A stretch of 64,000 nucleotides of DNA from Ornithinimicrobium faecis (GCF_023923225.1 NZ_CP099489.1:1798001-1862000); one strand, 5' to 3'; positions 8,474 through 17,348 are shown, numbered from the stretch's first letter. A program made the numbers and translations. The notes: generated from the sequence alone by a model not told the origin.

Positions 8474-8500
8474 GACACCGCTGCTGCCGGATCTGTGACA
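8474..8500 (-). promoter_or_regulatory. ECF41-type promoter (TGTCACA-N16-TGTC)
   Basis: On the minus strand TGTCACA (8494-8500), a 16-bp spacer and TGTC (8474-8477) match the published ECF41 consensus TGTCACA-N16-CGTC except for C to T in the last element. It lies about 50 bp upstream of the AhpD-like gene, in the right direction for autoregulation by the sigma factor encoded next in the operon. Confidence 0.75.
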
Positions 8501-8517
8501 AGACGTGCTGCGGATGC

Positions 8518-8994
8518 TCACAGGGAGCGCTTGAAACCCTCGTGGCTCGCCTGGTAGCCCAGTCTGGAATAGAAGCGCTGGGCGTCGGAGCGGGTCTTGT
8601 CCGAGGTCAGTTGAGCGAGGACCGCGCCCTGCTGTCGGCCGTGCTCGTGGGCCCACTCGAAGAGCGCCGTGCCGAGCCCGGTGCCTCGGACGGTGGAGGC
8701 AAGGCGGACCCCCTCGATCTGAAGTCTCTTGGCGCCTCCGCGCGAGAGGCCCGGGATGAGCGTCAACTGCATGGTGCCGACGAGGTTGTCCTCGCCGTCA
8801 CGCACCGTGAGCAGGAGGTGGTTCGGGTCACGGTCGATCTCGCGGAAGGCCGCGAGATAGGGCTCGAGCTCGGACGATTCTCGATGGGCACCGAGGACGT
8901 CGTCCGCTAGCAGGGCGACGAGAGCGGGGACGTCTGACTCGACCGCGCGAGCGAGCGCAAACTGGCCCTCGTCGAACTCGAATGGCTTCACCAC
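8518..8994 (-). CDS. GNAT family N-acetyltransferase
   Basis: 158 residues with a complete GNAT core: the acetyl-CoA-binding segment is RLASTVRGTGLGTALFEWA, and the C-terminal strand is AQRFYSRLGYQASHEGFK. Similar small GNATs are annotated across actinobacteria without known substrates. The gene ends just 17 bp before the ECF41 promoter on the same strand, so read-through into the AhpD-sigma operon is possible. Its ATG at 8994 has no strong Shine-Dalgarno sequence. Confidence 0.85.
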   Translation of the reverse strand: MVKPFEFDEGQFALARAVESDVPALVALLADDVLGAHRESSELEPYLAAFREIDRDPNHLLLTVRDGEDNLVGTMQLTLIPGLSRGGAKRLQIEGVRLASTVRGTGLGTALFEWAHEHGRQQGAVLAQLTSDKTRSDAQRFYSRLGYQASHEGFKRSL

Positions 8995-9059
8995 CCAAGG
9001 TGCCCATCAACGCTCACCCAGCCGCACGGCATACGGTCGGACGAATTGACGCGACCCGC

Positions 9060-9617
9060 TCAGCGGGTCCGGTAGCGCGCATAGATCAGCCCACTGTCGA
9101 ACGAGCGCTCCTCGACCAGCTCGAGGTCGAGGCGCACGCCGTCGGGGAAGAACCGCTTGCCGCCGCCGACCACGCTCGTGGTGATGAACAGGTGATACTC
9201 GTCCACCAGACCCGCCGCGATCGCCTGCGCTGCGAGGGTCGGTCCATCGACCGTGAGGTCCTGGTCTGACTCGGCCTTGAGCGCGCGGATCGCGTCCGGG
9301 TCGAAGGTCCGCTCGATCCTGGTCCGCTCGCTGGACACGGACTCCAGCGTGGTGGAGAAGACGACCTTCTCCGCCGCCCGCCAGTCCTCGGCATACTGCA
9401 GGATGTGCGGTGGTTGGTCGGGCTCGTTGCGCGCGGTCTCCCAATAGACCATCGTCTCGTACATCCGCCGGCCGTAGAGGTAGGTGCCGACGGGGCGGAA
9501 CAGGTCGTTGATGAAGGTGTGCACCTCCGGGTCTTCGGCCCCGGTGCCGAGGCCGCCCTCCTCAGCCTCGGCATAGCCGTCGAGCGAGCTGATCATGGAG
9601 TATATGAGTTTGCTCAT
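9060..9617 (-). CDS. dihydrofolate reductase family protein (RibD C-terminal domain)
   Basis: About 185 residues with a RibD C-terminal/DHFR-like Rossmann fold. The N-terminal MSKLIYSMISSLDGYAEAEE is the family start, and DLTVDGPTLAAQAIAAGLVDEYHLF is the typical central segment. I chose the ATG at 9617 because the family signature begins there; an in-frame ATG at 9650 would add 11 unrelated residues. Probably an NADPH-dependent reductase of unknown substrate. Not close enough to RibD itself to be placed in riboflavin synthesis. Confidence 0.85.
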   Translation of the reverse strand: MSKLIYSMISSLDGYAEAEEGGLGTGAEDPEVHTFINDLFRPVGTYLYGRRMYETMVYWETARNEPDQPPHILQYAEDWRAAEKVVFSTTLESVSSERTRIERTFDPDAIRALKAESDQDLTVDGPTLAAQAIAAGLVDEYHLFITTSVVGGGKRFFPDGVRLDLELVEERSFDSGLIYARYRTR

Positions 9618-9710
9618 GGGGATCTGACCCGCTCTCGCCCCGAAACTCATCGACAGAAGCTCATCGACGCCTGGGCAGCGGCGTGGACGATGTCGTGACG
9701 GTGTGACGGA

Positions 9711-10295
9711 CTAGGAGAAGGCGGGGGAGACCGCGCGGGTGGCCCCCAGCAGCGAGGGAGCGTCGCTGAGATCGACGACCCGACCGCCGACGATCAGGTG
9801 CACCCGGTCACTCTGCGCGCTGAACCGGTGATTGACGTGGGACAGCACCTCGTGGTGGGTCCGCTCGCGCTCGGTGTTGGCCGGCAGTCCCCAGCCGACC
9901 TCGTCGGAGATCGCCACGACGTCGTGCGGCAGCGAGGTGTAGGCCACCAGCAGCTCGTCGACCAGAGGGTCGATGGTGTGGATCGCCTGTGCGGGCGCGC
10001 CCCACAGGCCGTGTTCATCGAGCACCCGCCACAGCCAGTGGGACAGCGTGTCGATGATGACCGGGTGCCGGGAGAAGACCAGGGCCTGCGACAGCGCGGT
10101 CGTCTCCACCGTCTTCCAGTCCTCGGGGCGGACGGCGCGCGAGCTCTCCACCCGGTCACGCCAGACGGGGTCGGAGGAGTCGGGGATGCCCCGGCCGGTC
10201 GCCAGGTAGGTCACACGGTCATGCGCAGCGAGCAGGGACACGGCGTAGGCAGACTTGCCATTGCGCGCGGCACCGAGCACCAGTGTCGTGGTCAT
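9711..10295 (-). CDS. cobU: bifunctional adenosylcobinamide kinase / adenosylcobinamide-phosphate guanylyltransferase
   Basis: Acts late in cobalamin assembly or salvage: phosphorylates adenosylcobinamide and then transfers GMP to it. 194 residues with the P-loop GAARNGKS at residues 8-15, DTLSHWLW (usual DCLTLWL), and EVGWGLPANTERE (usual EVGxGIVP). No other cob genes are in the window; in relatives cobT/cobS lie near pepA and gcvT, so they may be just to the left. The following gene on the same strand encodes an SCO2322-like protein. No cobalamin riboswitch-sized leader precedes it. Confidence 0.85.
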   Translation of the reverse strand: MTTTLVLGAARNGKSAYAVSLLAAHDRVTYLATGRGIPDSSDPVWRDRVESSRAVRPEDWKTVETTALSQALVFSRHPVIIDTLSHWLWRVLDEHGLWGAPAQAIHTIDPLVDELLVAYTSLPHDVVAISDEVGWGLPANTERERTHHEVLSHVNHRFSAQSDRVHLIVGGRVVDLSDAPSLLGATRAVSPAFS

Positions 10296-10373
10296 GCCAA
10301 AACCCCCAGGACGAGCGGAATGCCTTCAGCCTAGTCGATGTCGCGACCGAGGATCAGGGGATTGTTGCCGGGC

Positions 10374-11411
10374 TCAGCGGCCGCCGTCGGGGTCGTCCCA
10401 ATGGTGGTCGTTGTGCTGGTTGTCGTGCTGGTCGCTGGTGGCCTCCCGCTGGGCCTCCTCGAGCCTCCGGTTGCGTGCGGAGGTGGCCACGAAGGCCAGG
10501 ATCCCGAGCAGCACCAGGATGCCAACGGCCCAGGCCCAGGGCGGTATGCCGTCACTTGAGTCATCCTCTGTGTCGGCTTCGTCGGGGGTCTCGGAGGGAG
10601 GAGCCTGCGTCTGGTCCTCGGCAGGGTCGGTCTCGGTCGCGCCCTGGGTGGACTCCTCCGTGGCCTCCTCGGTCGCCGGGTCCGTCGGTTCGTCGGTGGT
10701 CGCGTCCTGGGAGGTTGCGTCCTCTGAGGTTGCCTCGTCGGATGAGTCATCCTCGGACGTCGGCGCCGTTGTGTCTTCCTCGGTCGGCTCGTCGGTGGCC
10801 GTTGGCTCCGGCGGGGGCTCGTCCGAGGGCGCTGCCACGATGGGCGTCCCGATCGGGATGACGGGGATCTCGATCGACTCGTCGGCGGCCAACTGCTCGG
10901 GCGTCGGGTCGGCGACCTCCTCGCTGCACCCGGCTGACGGAAAGCCAGCGAGACCGCAGATCATGTTGGCGCCATCGGTCCGGACGTCCGAGACAGCCGA
11001 CTGCACCATCTCCAGGGTGGTGGCACCGGGCTCGCCGACGACGCACTGGGCGCCGGGGGTGAGCGGCGCCTCGCCGTCAGGTGCGTCGACGTCACGCCCT
11101 GGGTCGATGACCAGTGCGACTCGCTTGCTGCCGTCCTCGGCAGCGACGTCCGCACAGACGTCGTCGAACTCGAGCACGGCGCGTGGTGTGCGCACGTCCT
11201 CGCCGGAGGACACCGCGAAGCGCAGGGCCTGCACCGTCCCGTCGTCGGGGACCGTGGTGCCCACGCCCTCCACAGCGAAGGCCCACTCGTCGTCAACCAG
11301 TTGGTAGTAGCCCCAGAACTGATAACCGACGGCTTGCGCCGACAGCGGGGCAACCAGGACGGCGATCAGCGCCACCGCGAGCGCGGCGGCTGTGCGGCGG
11401 AGACGACTCAT
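10374..11411 (-). CDS. SCO2322-like secreted, membrane-anchored protein
   Basis: 345 residues: signal peptide (about 1-27, ending SAQA), a globular domain beginning GYQFWGYYQLVDDEWAFA, a Pro/Thr/Glu/Asp-rich low-complexity stalk (about residues 190-285), one transmembrane helix (WAWAVGILVLLGILAFVA) and a short basic/His-rich tail. The N-terminal pattern (YxFW...W.FA..G) resembles the SCO2322 family, which I recall lying beside cobalt-type ECF transporter genes in streptomycetes. Adjacency to cobU hints at a cobalt/cobalamin link, but no function is known. Probably anchored outside the cell with the stalk spanning the wall. Confidence 0.7.
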   Translation of the reverse strand: MSRLRRTAAALAVALIAVLVAPLSAQAVGYQFWGYYQLVDDEWAFAVEGVGTTVPDDGTVQALRFAVSSGEDVRTPRAVLEFDDVCADVAAEDGSKRVALVIDPGRDVDAPDGEAPLTPGAQCVVGEPGATTLEMVQSAVSDVRTDGANMICGLAGFPSAGCSEEVADPTPEQLAADESIEIPVIPIGTPIVAAPSDEPPPEPTATDEPTEEDTTAPTSEDDSSDEATSEDATSQDATTDEPTDPATEEATEESTQGATETDPAEDQTQAPPSETPDEADTEDDSSDGIPPWAWAVGILVLLGILAFVATSARNRRLEEAQREATSDQHDNQHNDHHWDDPDGGR

Positions 11412-11452
11412 GTTTGCGAGCCTAGTGGCCGCAGCAACCCCCGCTCGGGGCG

Positions 11453-12058
11453 TTAGCGCTTGCCGCCGAGGAGCCCGCCCAGCAGGTCATCCAGGCCGAA
11501 GCCGCCGGACTGACCCTGCGCGGGGGACTTGCCGAGGGCGCCGCCGAGCAGATCGCCCAGGAGGTCGCCGACCCCACCCTGGCCGGTCGGTGCGGTGTCC
11601 TTCGAGGTCTGCTGGGGGGCATCGCCGCCGAGGGCGTCACCGAGCACGCCGCCCAGGCCGCCGCCTCCGCTGAGCTTCCGGGCCAGCCAGGAGAGCACGA
11701 TGGGCGCCAGGATCGGCAGCAGCTTCTTGATCAGTCCGCTGCCGGCGCCGCCTCCGAGGCCGCCGAGCTGGTTGACGACGTCCTCACTCTGGTTGCCGAA
11801 GATGTGGCTGACGATCTTGGCGCCGTCGTCAGTGTCGATGGTGGACGCGTCAGTCATCGGGTCGCGGTCGGTGTGGTCGCTCAGGGCTCCGGTCAGCGCC
11901 GCGGCGCCCTCGGGCTGTTGGGCGTTGGCGCTGAGGCCACCCACCAGCGCGGGCAGGACCTGCTTGACCGCCTGCTCGACCTCGGCCTCGTCGGCGCCCA
12001 CCTGCTGCGCCAACTGGGACATGGGGATCGCGGACAGCAACTCGGTGTACTGGCTCAT
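11453..12058 (-). CDS. DUF937 domain-containing protein
   Basis: 201 residues. The N-terminal part (IPMSQLAQQVGADEAEVEQAVKQVLPALVGGL) is the DUF937 helical signature, with a second copy of the pattern near residues 80-130. The C-terminal third is Gly/Leu/Asp-rich and repetitive (DDLLGGLLGG, DLLGDLLGGALG), probably amphipathic and flexible. Conserved in many bacteria without established function. The ATG at 12058 follows AAGGGTTGGCACG. It probably forms its own transcript, divergent from the small gene at 12149. Confidence 0.85.
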   Translation of the reverse strand: MSQYTELLSAIPMSQLAQQVGADEAEVEQAVKQVLPALVGGLSANAQQPEGAAALTGALSDHTDRDPMTDASTIDTDDGAKIVSHIFGNQSEDVVNQLGGLGGGAGSGLIKKLLPILAPIVLSWLARKLSGGGGLGGVLGDALGGDAPQQTSKDTAPTGQGGVGDLLGDLLGGALGKSPAQGQSGGFGLDDLLGGLLGGKR

Positions 12059-12136
12059 CGTGCCAACCCTTCAGGTCGTCGGTCCCCGCCGGACCGAAGA
12101 GGTCACGAGACTAAGGCACACAAGGGGGTCTGTGCC

Positions 12137-12142
12137 TAGTCT
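12137..12142 (+). promoter_or_regulatory. -10 element of a probable leaderless promoter for the gene at 12149
   Basis: TAGTCT ends 6 bases before the ATG at 12149, and no Shine-Dalgarno sequence is present. Confidence 0.45.
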
Positions 12143-12148
12143 GGAGTC

Positions 12149-12370
12149 ATGAGTGATGTGTTTACGTGGCGATATGGCGACGAGACCGGGGCGACGATCC
12201 CCGACCTGGGGCTCACCGGAGTGGCCTTCCCCTCCCAGGCTGACGCGGAGGGTTGGCTCTCCGATGAGTGGCACACGCTGGCCGACGCCGGCGTGAAGTC
12301 GGTGACGCTGCTCAACGGGGACCACGAGGTCTATGGCCCGATGAGCCTGGGGCCAGCCGACATCGACTGA
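12149..12370 (+). CDS. small conserved hypothetical protein, 73 aa
   Basis: A 73-residue acidic soluble protein (MSDVFTWRYGDETG at the start, MSLGPADID at the end). I recognise the general type (short actinobacterial proteins with Trp/Tyr-rich N-termini and a predicted beta-alpha-beta pattern) but no function. Coding nature is supported by strong third-position GC bias and a leaderless promoter at the right distance. It is followed by the PhzF gene after 68 bp. No membrane segment or metal motif is visible. Confidence 0.75.
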   Translation: MSDVFTWRYGDETGATIPDLGLTGVAFPSQADAEGWLSDEWHTLADAGVKSVTLLNGDHEVYGPMSLGPADID

Positions 12371-12438
12371 CCCCGCCCGCCGGACCCCACTGTCGGACCC
12401 GGCTGGAACAACCTGATGCACGATCCCGTTGGCGCATC

Positions 12439-13305
12439 ATGACGACAACGGCTGAGATCATGCGATACACCGCCTTCTCAAGTGATCCAGACGGAGGCAA
12501 CCCTGCTGGCGTCGTGCTCGACGCCGCTGGCCTGCAGGATGCGGACATGCTGGCCATCGCCGCGGACCTCGGTTTCAGCGAGTCTGCCTTCCTGACGGCC
12601 CCACCGGAGGACCTCGAGGCTCCACCTGGGCGGGGGTTCACCATCCGGTTCTTCAGCCCCAAGGCCGAGGTCCCGTTCTGCGGGCACGCCACCGTCGCCA
12701 CCGCGGTCGCTCTGGGCGAGCGCACCGGCCCGGGGGAGTTCGTCTTTGCCACGCGTGCGGGCACGGTGCCGGTGCGGGTGGAGCAGAGCCCCGCTGGCCT
12801 GCGGGCCACCCTCACCACCGTCGCGCCGCACACCGAGGCGGTCGGGGAGGCTGACCTGACCGAGGCCCTGGCGGCGCTGGACTGGCAGCACGCTGAGCTC
12901 GACGACACCGTGCCCCCGCGGATCGCGTTCGCCGGTGCCCGTCACCTGGTGCTGGCCGCAGCGACCCGGGATCGCCTCGCGGACCTGTCCTACGACTTCG
13001 AGCGCCTCGAGGCATTGATGCGCCGCCTGGATCTGACCACTGTGCAGCTCGTGTGGCGTGAGTCAGAGAGCGTCTTTCACGTCCGGGACCCGTTCCCGGT
13101 CGGGGGTGTGGTGGAGGACCCAGCCACGGGGGCCGCCGCCGGAGCGTTCGGCGCCTATGCCCGTGAGATCGGCCTCGTGCCGTCCGCAGCGGTGCTGACG
13201 CTCCACCAGGGCGAGGACATGGGTCGCCCGGGGGAGCTCACGGTTGAGCTGCGCGAGGGCGATCCTCGCGTGCACGTCTCGGGAGTCGCATCGCGGATGG
13301 CCTAG
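12439..13305 (+). CDS. PhzF family isomerase/epimerase-like protein
   Basis: 288 residues with the two-lobed PhzF fold of the diaminopimelate epimerase superfamily. Family signatures: DPDGGNPAGVVLD at the N-terminus, SESAFL with the conserved Glu, EVPFCGHATVATA in lobe 1, and VVEDPATGAAAGAFGAY in lobe 2. Phenazine genes are absent, so this is one of the many PhzF-like proteins of unknown substrate. The ATG at 12439 was preferred; MRYTAFSS at 12460 is an alternative start. The 3' end lies 22 bp from the convergent DUF3043 gene. Confidence 0.9.
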   Translation: MTTTAEIMRYTAFSSDPDGGNPAGVVLDAAGLQDADMLAIAADLGFSESAFLTAPPEDLEAPPGRGFTIRFFSPKAEVPFCGHATVATAVALGERTGPGEFVFATRAGTVPVRVEQSPAGLRATLTTVAPHTEAVGEADLTEALAALDWQHAELDDTVPPRIAFAGARHLVLAAATRDRLADLSYDFERLEALMRRLDLTTVQLVWRESESVFHVRDPFPVGGVVEDPATGAAAGAFGAYAREIGLVPSAAVLTLHQGEDMGRPGELTVELREGDPRVHVSGVASRMA

Positions 13306-13327
13306 CGGCGGTGCCCAACCAGATGGC

Positions 13328-13921
13328 CTAGCGGCGGTGCACAACCACCGGCTCGCCGCGCTTGATCTGCGGGCGGGGCACACGGGACATCCGCATCTGG
13401 AGGGAGCGGAGCGCGACATACCAGGCGTTGCCGCGGGTGTGAGCCTCGCCGAACTCCTCGGTGACGCGCTTCTTGGCGCGTCGCCCCAGCAGCCAGGCGT
13501 CCAGGATGCCGATGACCATCACGCCGTAGACCACCGGCAGGATCAGGAGCTGCGCCTGCGGGTTCTGCCCGCCGAGCAGCATCGCCGCCAGCACGATCAG
13601 CATCAGCGGCAGCAGGAACTCACCGATGTTCCAGCGGGTGTCGACCATGTCGCGCAGCAGCCGCTTGACGGGGCCCCGGTCGCGCGGCGGCAGGTATTTT
13701 TCCTCGCCCCGCAGCATGCCCTGACGTGCTTCCTCGCGCTCGACCCGCTGACGCGCCTTCTGGTCGGACTTGACTGCCTTGGCGTTGCCCACGAGGGGGC
13801 GCCGATTGGCCGCCTCCTGGGCCTTGCGCTTCGGGGTCGGACGGTTCTTGGCGCCGGGGCGCTCCTCGACGACGGGGGCGGCCTCGGGCTCTGCGGTGGG
13901 CTTCTTGCGGGACAACACCAC
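13328..13921 (-). CDS. DUF3043 family membrane protein
   Basis: About 197 residues: a highly charged N-terminus (Lys/Arg/Glu-rich, residues 1-100), two closely spaced transmembrane helices (FLLPLMLIVLAAML and LLILPVVYGVMVIGILDAWL) and a basic C-terminal tail (MRMSRVPRPQIKRG). This is the actinobacterial DUF3043 layout; function unknown. The start is GTG 13921 or the next GTG at 13918; no Shine-Dalgarno sequence is seen. It is divergent from the M20 peptidase gene with only 36 bp between start codons. Confidence 0.85.
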   Translation of the reverse strand: MVLSRKKPTAEPEAAPVVEERPGAKNRPTPKRKAQEAANRRPLVGNAKAVKSDQKARQRVEREEARQGMLRGEEKYLPPRDRGPVKRLLRDMVDTRWNIGEFLLPLMLIVLAAMLLGGQNPQAQLLILPVVYGVMVIGILDAWLLGRRAKKRVTEEFGEAHTRGNAWYVALRSLQMRMSRVPRPQIKRGEPVVVHRR

Positions 13922-13944
13922 ACCACTGTATGCCGTGGGGCGGC

Positions 13945-13950
13945 TATCGT
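13945..13950 (+). promoter_or_regulatory. -10 element of a probable leaderless promoter for the M20 dipeptidase
   Basis: TATCGT followed by exactly 7 bases and the GTG at 13958. It lies in a 36-bp divergent gap, which leaves little room for a conventional leader. Confidence 0.5.
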
Positions 13951-13957
13951 CGGCCAC

Positions 13958-15322
13958 GTGACTTCTCAGAACCCCACCTCCCAGAACAACCCGGCGGCCC
14001 TGGCGGCACGGGTCAGCGAACTCATGCCCGGGATCCGCAGTGACCTGGAGGCCCTGACGCGCATCCCGTCGGTCTCCCTGGACTCCTTTGACCAGCAGCA
14101 CGTCGACGACTCGGCGCAGGCGGTGGCAGACCTGCTCAGTGCCGAGGGCATGGAGGTCCGGATCGTGCGGGAGGGCGGCCGTCCGGCCGTGATCGGTCAC
14201 CTGGCCGGCCCGGAGGGGGCACCGACCGTGCTGCTCTATGCCCACCACGACGTGCAGCCCCCGGGTGACGAGGCTGACTGGGACACCCCGATCTTTGAGC
14301 CGACCGAGATCGACGGGCGGCTGTATGCCCGCGGTGTCGCCGATGACAAGGCCGGTGTCCTGGCGCACGTCGCGGCACTGCGCGCCCACGGCGGGAAGCC
14401 GCCGGTCAACGTCACGGTCTTCGTCGAGGGCGAGGAGGAGATCGCCTCCGAGTCGCTGCCCGAGATCCTGGCCAAGCACGGCGACAGTCTGCGAGCGGAC
14501 GCGATCGTCCTTGCCGACAGCCAGAACTGGGAGATCGGCGTCCCCGCCCTGACCACCACGCTGCGCGGTCTGGTCCGCGTCGTGGTCGAGGTCAAGGCCC
14601 TGGACCACGGCGTGCACTCGGGCATGTTCGGTGGGCCGGTGCCCGACGGGCTGACCGCGCTCGCCCGCCTGCTGGCCACGCTGCACGACGAGGCCGGTGA
14701 CGTGGCGGTGGCCGGGCTGAAGACCTCCGAGGCTGCTGACCTGGACTATCCGGAGGCCAAGCTGCGCGCCGAGTCCGGTCTCAGCGAGGGCGTCAACCCG
14801 ATCGGCACCGGCTCGATCCTGTCGCGGATGTGGACCAAGCCGTCGATGACCGTGATCGGCATCGACGCCCCGAGCGTCGCCAAGGCCGCCAACCTGCTCA
14901 CGCCGGTCGGTCGCGCCAAACTGTCCATGCGCATCCACCCCGCAGAGGTGCCGAGCACGGCATACGAGCTGTTGAAGAAGCACCTCGAGGACAACGCTCC
15001 CTGGGGTTGCCAGGTGACCGTCACCCTCGATGACGAGGGGCCCGGCTTCGCGGCCGACGCGCAGGGACCCGTCTATGACGCCGCGCGCAGCGCCTTCCGC
15101 GACGCGTGGGATGGCGTCGAGCCGGTCGACATCGGCGTGGGCGGCTCGATCCCGTTCGTCGCCTCCTTTGCCGAGCGCTTCCCGGACGCTGCCATCCTGG
15201 TGACCGGCGTCGAGGACCCGGACACCCGGGCGCACGCCGCGAACGAGAGCCTGCACCTGGCCGAGTTCGAGCGAGTCTGCCTCGCTGAGGCACTTCTACT
15301 GGAGAGGTTGGGCAATGGTTGA
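13958..15322 (+). CDS. M20 family dipeptidase
   Basis: 454-residue zinc-dependent di-/tripeptidase of the M20 (PepV/CNDP-like) family. Metal and catalytic motifs: YAHHDVQPPG (ligand His and catalytic Asp), RGVADDKAGVLAH (bridging Asp), EGEEEIASESL (catalytic and ligand Glu), and a C-terminal ANESLHL supplying the last ligand histidine. The GTG at 13958 was chosen by promoter spacing; the open frame reaches further left, but that part is antisense to DUF3043. It overlaps the next gene by 8 bp, so the two are translationally linked. Confidence 0.93.
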   Translation: MTSQNPTSQNNPAALAARVSELMPGIRSDLEALTRIPSVSLDSFDQQHVDDSAQAVADLLSAEGMEVRIVREGGRPAVIGHLAGPEGAPTVLLYAHHDVQPPGDEADWDTPIFEPTEIDGRLYARGVADDKAGVLAHVAALRAHGGKPPVNVTVFVEGEEEIASESLPEILAKHGDSLRADAIVLADSQNWEIGVPALTTTLRGLVRVVVEVKALDHGVHSGMFGGPVPDGLTALARLLATLHDEAGDVAVAGLKTSEAADLDYPEAKLRAESGLSEGVNPIGTGSILSRMWTKPSMTVIGIDAPSVAKAANLLTPVGRAKLSMRIHPAEVPSTAYELLKKHLEDNAPWGCQVTVTLDDEGPGFAADAQGPVYDAARSAFRDAWDGVEPVDIGVGGSIPFVASFAERFPDAAILVTGVEDPDTRAHAANESLHLAEFERVCLAEALLLERLGNG

Positions 15323-16340
15323 TCAGGGCACATACGTCGAGGAGTCCTACAAACGGGACACCCGCTACATCCCGACGCGGATCACCGCCGACGGTCGTGA
15401 CGGCTTCCCCGTCGAGCCGGGGCGCTATCGGCTCGCGGTGAGCAGGGCCTGCCCCTGGGCGCACCGCTCGACCATCGTGCGCAGGCTGCTGGGCCTGGAG
15501 CCGGTGCTGTCGATGGCGGTCGCCGGGCCGACCCACGATGCCGACAGCTGGACCTTCGACCTGGACCCCGGCGGCGTCGACCCCGTGCTGGGGATCCCGC
15601 GGCTCAAGGATGCCTATGAGGCGCGCCCGGACGGCTACAAGCCCGGCGTGACCGTGCCCGCGATCGTGGACACCACCACCGGCCAGGTCGTGACCAACGA
15701 CTTCCCGCAGATCACCCTCGACTTCTCCACGCAGTGGACGCAGTTCCACCGCGAGGGTGCCCCAGACCTCTATCCGGAGGCGCTGCGCAGTGAGATCGAT
15801 GAGGTCGCCGAGCTGATCTATCAGGACGTCAACAACGGTGTCTACCGCTGCGGCTTCGCCGGCAAGCAGGAGTCCTATGAGAAGGCCTACGACCGGCTGT
15901 TCTCCCGGTTGGACTGGCTCAGCGAGCGCCTGTCCACGCAGCGTTATTTGGTCGGCGACACGATCACCGAGGCCGACATCCGGCTATTCACCACGCTGGT
16001 GCGCTTCGACGCGGTCTATCACGGCCACTTCAAGTGCAACCGCTCCAAGCTGAGCGAGATGCCGGTGCTGTGGGCCTACGCCCGCGACCTGTTCCAGACG
16101 CCAGGCTTCGGTGACACGGTCAACTTCGAGCACATCAAGTCGCACTATTACGAGGTGCACCTGGACATCAACCCGACGGGCATCGTCCCGAAGGGCCCGG
16201 ACCCCTCGGGGTGGCTCACAGCGCACGGCCGCGAGGAGTTGGGCGGGTCCCCGTTCGGCACGGGCACCCCGCCCGGCGCGGTGGCCGAGGGTGAAGAGGT
16301 CCCGCCCCTCACCGGCTCGCAGCCCAACGCTGGGGCATGA
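15315..16340 (+). CDS. glutathionyl-hydroquinone reductase-like protein (Xi-class GST)
   Basis: 341 residues of the YqjG/ECM4 type. The thioredoxin-fold domain carries the catalytic motif SRACPWAHR (Cys near residue 46), and the C-terminal all-helical domain contains YRCGFAGKQESYEKA and TEADIRLFTTLVRFD, all typical. In proteobacteria these enzymes remove glutathione from quinols; actinobacteria use mycothiol, so the real thiol here is probably mycothiol (inference). The ATG at 15315 lies inside the end of the dipeptidase gene, and its stop overlaps the transporter start (ATGA). Confidence 0.92.
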   Translation: MVDQGTYVEESYKRDTRYIPTRITADGRDGFPVEPGRYRLAVSRACPWAHRSTIVRRLLGLEPVLSMAVAGPTHDADSWTFDLDPGGVDPVLGIPRLKDAYEARPDGYKPGVTVPAIVDTTTGQVVTNDFPQITLDFSTQWTQFHREGAPDLYPEALRSEIDEVAELIYQDVNNGVYRCGFAGKQESYEKAYDRLFSRLDWLSERLSTQRYLVGDTITEADIRLFTTLVRFDAVYHGHFKCNRSKLSEMPVLWAYARDLFQTPGFGDTVNFEHIKSHYYEVHLDINPTGIVPKGPDPSGWLTAHGREELGGSPFGTGTPPGAVAEGEEVPPLTGSQPNAGA

Positions 16341-17269
16341 AAGAGCAGGGCGCCTCGCGCGATCTGACCTGGGTCGTCGCCCTCGCCGCGTGCTTCTGGG
16401 GCACCTCCGCGCTGATGCGCGAACCGCTGGCCCAGGTGCTCGACGCTGCCACGATCGTGATGTGGGAGCACCTCGTCCTGGTGTTGCTCCTGCTGCCCTG
16501 GCTGCTGCCCGCCCTGCGTCGCTGGGCTCAGGCACCGCCGCGGGTGCGCGTGGGAGCCATCATCATCGGCGCCGGCTCGTCGGCCCTGGCCACCACGCTG
16601 TTCACGGCGGCCTTCCGTCTCGGAGACCCGATCACGCCCCAGATCCTGCAGAAGTTGCAGCCGCTGATCGCCATCCTGCTGGCGGCGCTGATCCTGGGGG
16701 AGCGTCTGCGCCCTCGGTTCTGGTGGTTCGCGGTCCCGGCGCTGGTCGGGGCCTGGCTGATGACCTTTGCCGACCCGTTCTCGGTGGCGATCGGCGACGC
16801 CGAGGCTGCCCTGCTCGCGCTGGGCGCGGCGACCCTGTGGGGTGCTGGCACCGTCCTGGGGCGCCTGGTCGACGGTCACCTCGGGCCGCGCGACACCCTG
16901 GCCCTGCGCTTCGGCTTCGGCCTGCCCGCTGCGGCCGTCATCGTGCTCGTGTCCGGTGCCGGGTGGGCGATGCCGCTCAAGCAGGTGCCGATGCTGCTGC
17001 TCCTGGCGCTGGTGCCGGGCGCCCTCGCGCTCGCGCTCTACTACGTCGGCCTGCGGCGCACCGCGGCATCCCGCGCGACGCTGGCCGAGCTGATGTTCCC
17101 GGTGACGTCCGTGCTCGTCGGCGTCACGTTCTTGGACACCCAACTGACGTGGAGCCGCTGGCTTGGCGTGGCGATCGTGGTGATCTCCGTGACCGGGCTC
17201 GTGCTGCACGAGGCGCGCTCGCGGCGCACCAGCGTGGTCCAGGAGGCGTCGGCGGCGTCCCTGACGTGA
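16337..17269 (+). CDS. EamA/DMT family transporter
   Basis: 310 residues with about ten hydrophobic helices in two EamA repeats (roughly residues 10-145 and 155-295), the layout of drug/metabolite exporters. Substrate cannot be predicted. Start ATG overlaps the stop of the preceding gene by four bases, so it forms the third gene of a dipeptidase-reductase-transporter operon. The 79 bp after its stop hold no obvious strong hairpin. Confidence 0.9.
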   Translation: MKEQGASRDLTWVVALAACFWGTSALMREPLAQVLDAATIVMWEHLVLVLLLLPWLLPALRRWAQAPPRVRVGAIIIGAGSSALATTLFTAAFRLGDPITPQILQKLQPLIAILLAALILGERLRPRFWWFAVPALVGAWLMTFADPFSVAIGDAEAALLALGAATLWGAGTVLGRLVDGHLGPRDTLALRFGFGLPAAAVIVLVSGAGWAMPLKQVPMLLLLALVPGALALALYYVGLRRTAASRATLAELMFPVTSVLVGVTFLDTQLTWSRWLGVAIVVISVTGLVLHEARSRRTSVVQEASAASLT

Positions 17270-17348
17270 CGCTTGGTCCACTGACCGTTGGATTTCGACC
17301 TTGGTCATGACGCGACCGGAGCGACAACTGGTGGTCGAAATATCGAGG

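Noticed and set aside
10296..10373. Cobalamin riboswitch before cobU
   Set aside because: The upstream gap is under 80 bp and lacks the conserved B12-box; the SCO2322-like gene is close by.
13328..15256. 642-residue minus-strand open frame spanning the M20 dipeptidase
   Set aside because: Only its last 197 residues (DUF3043) are real; the rest is antisense to the dipeptidase.
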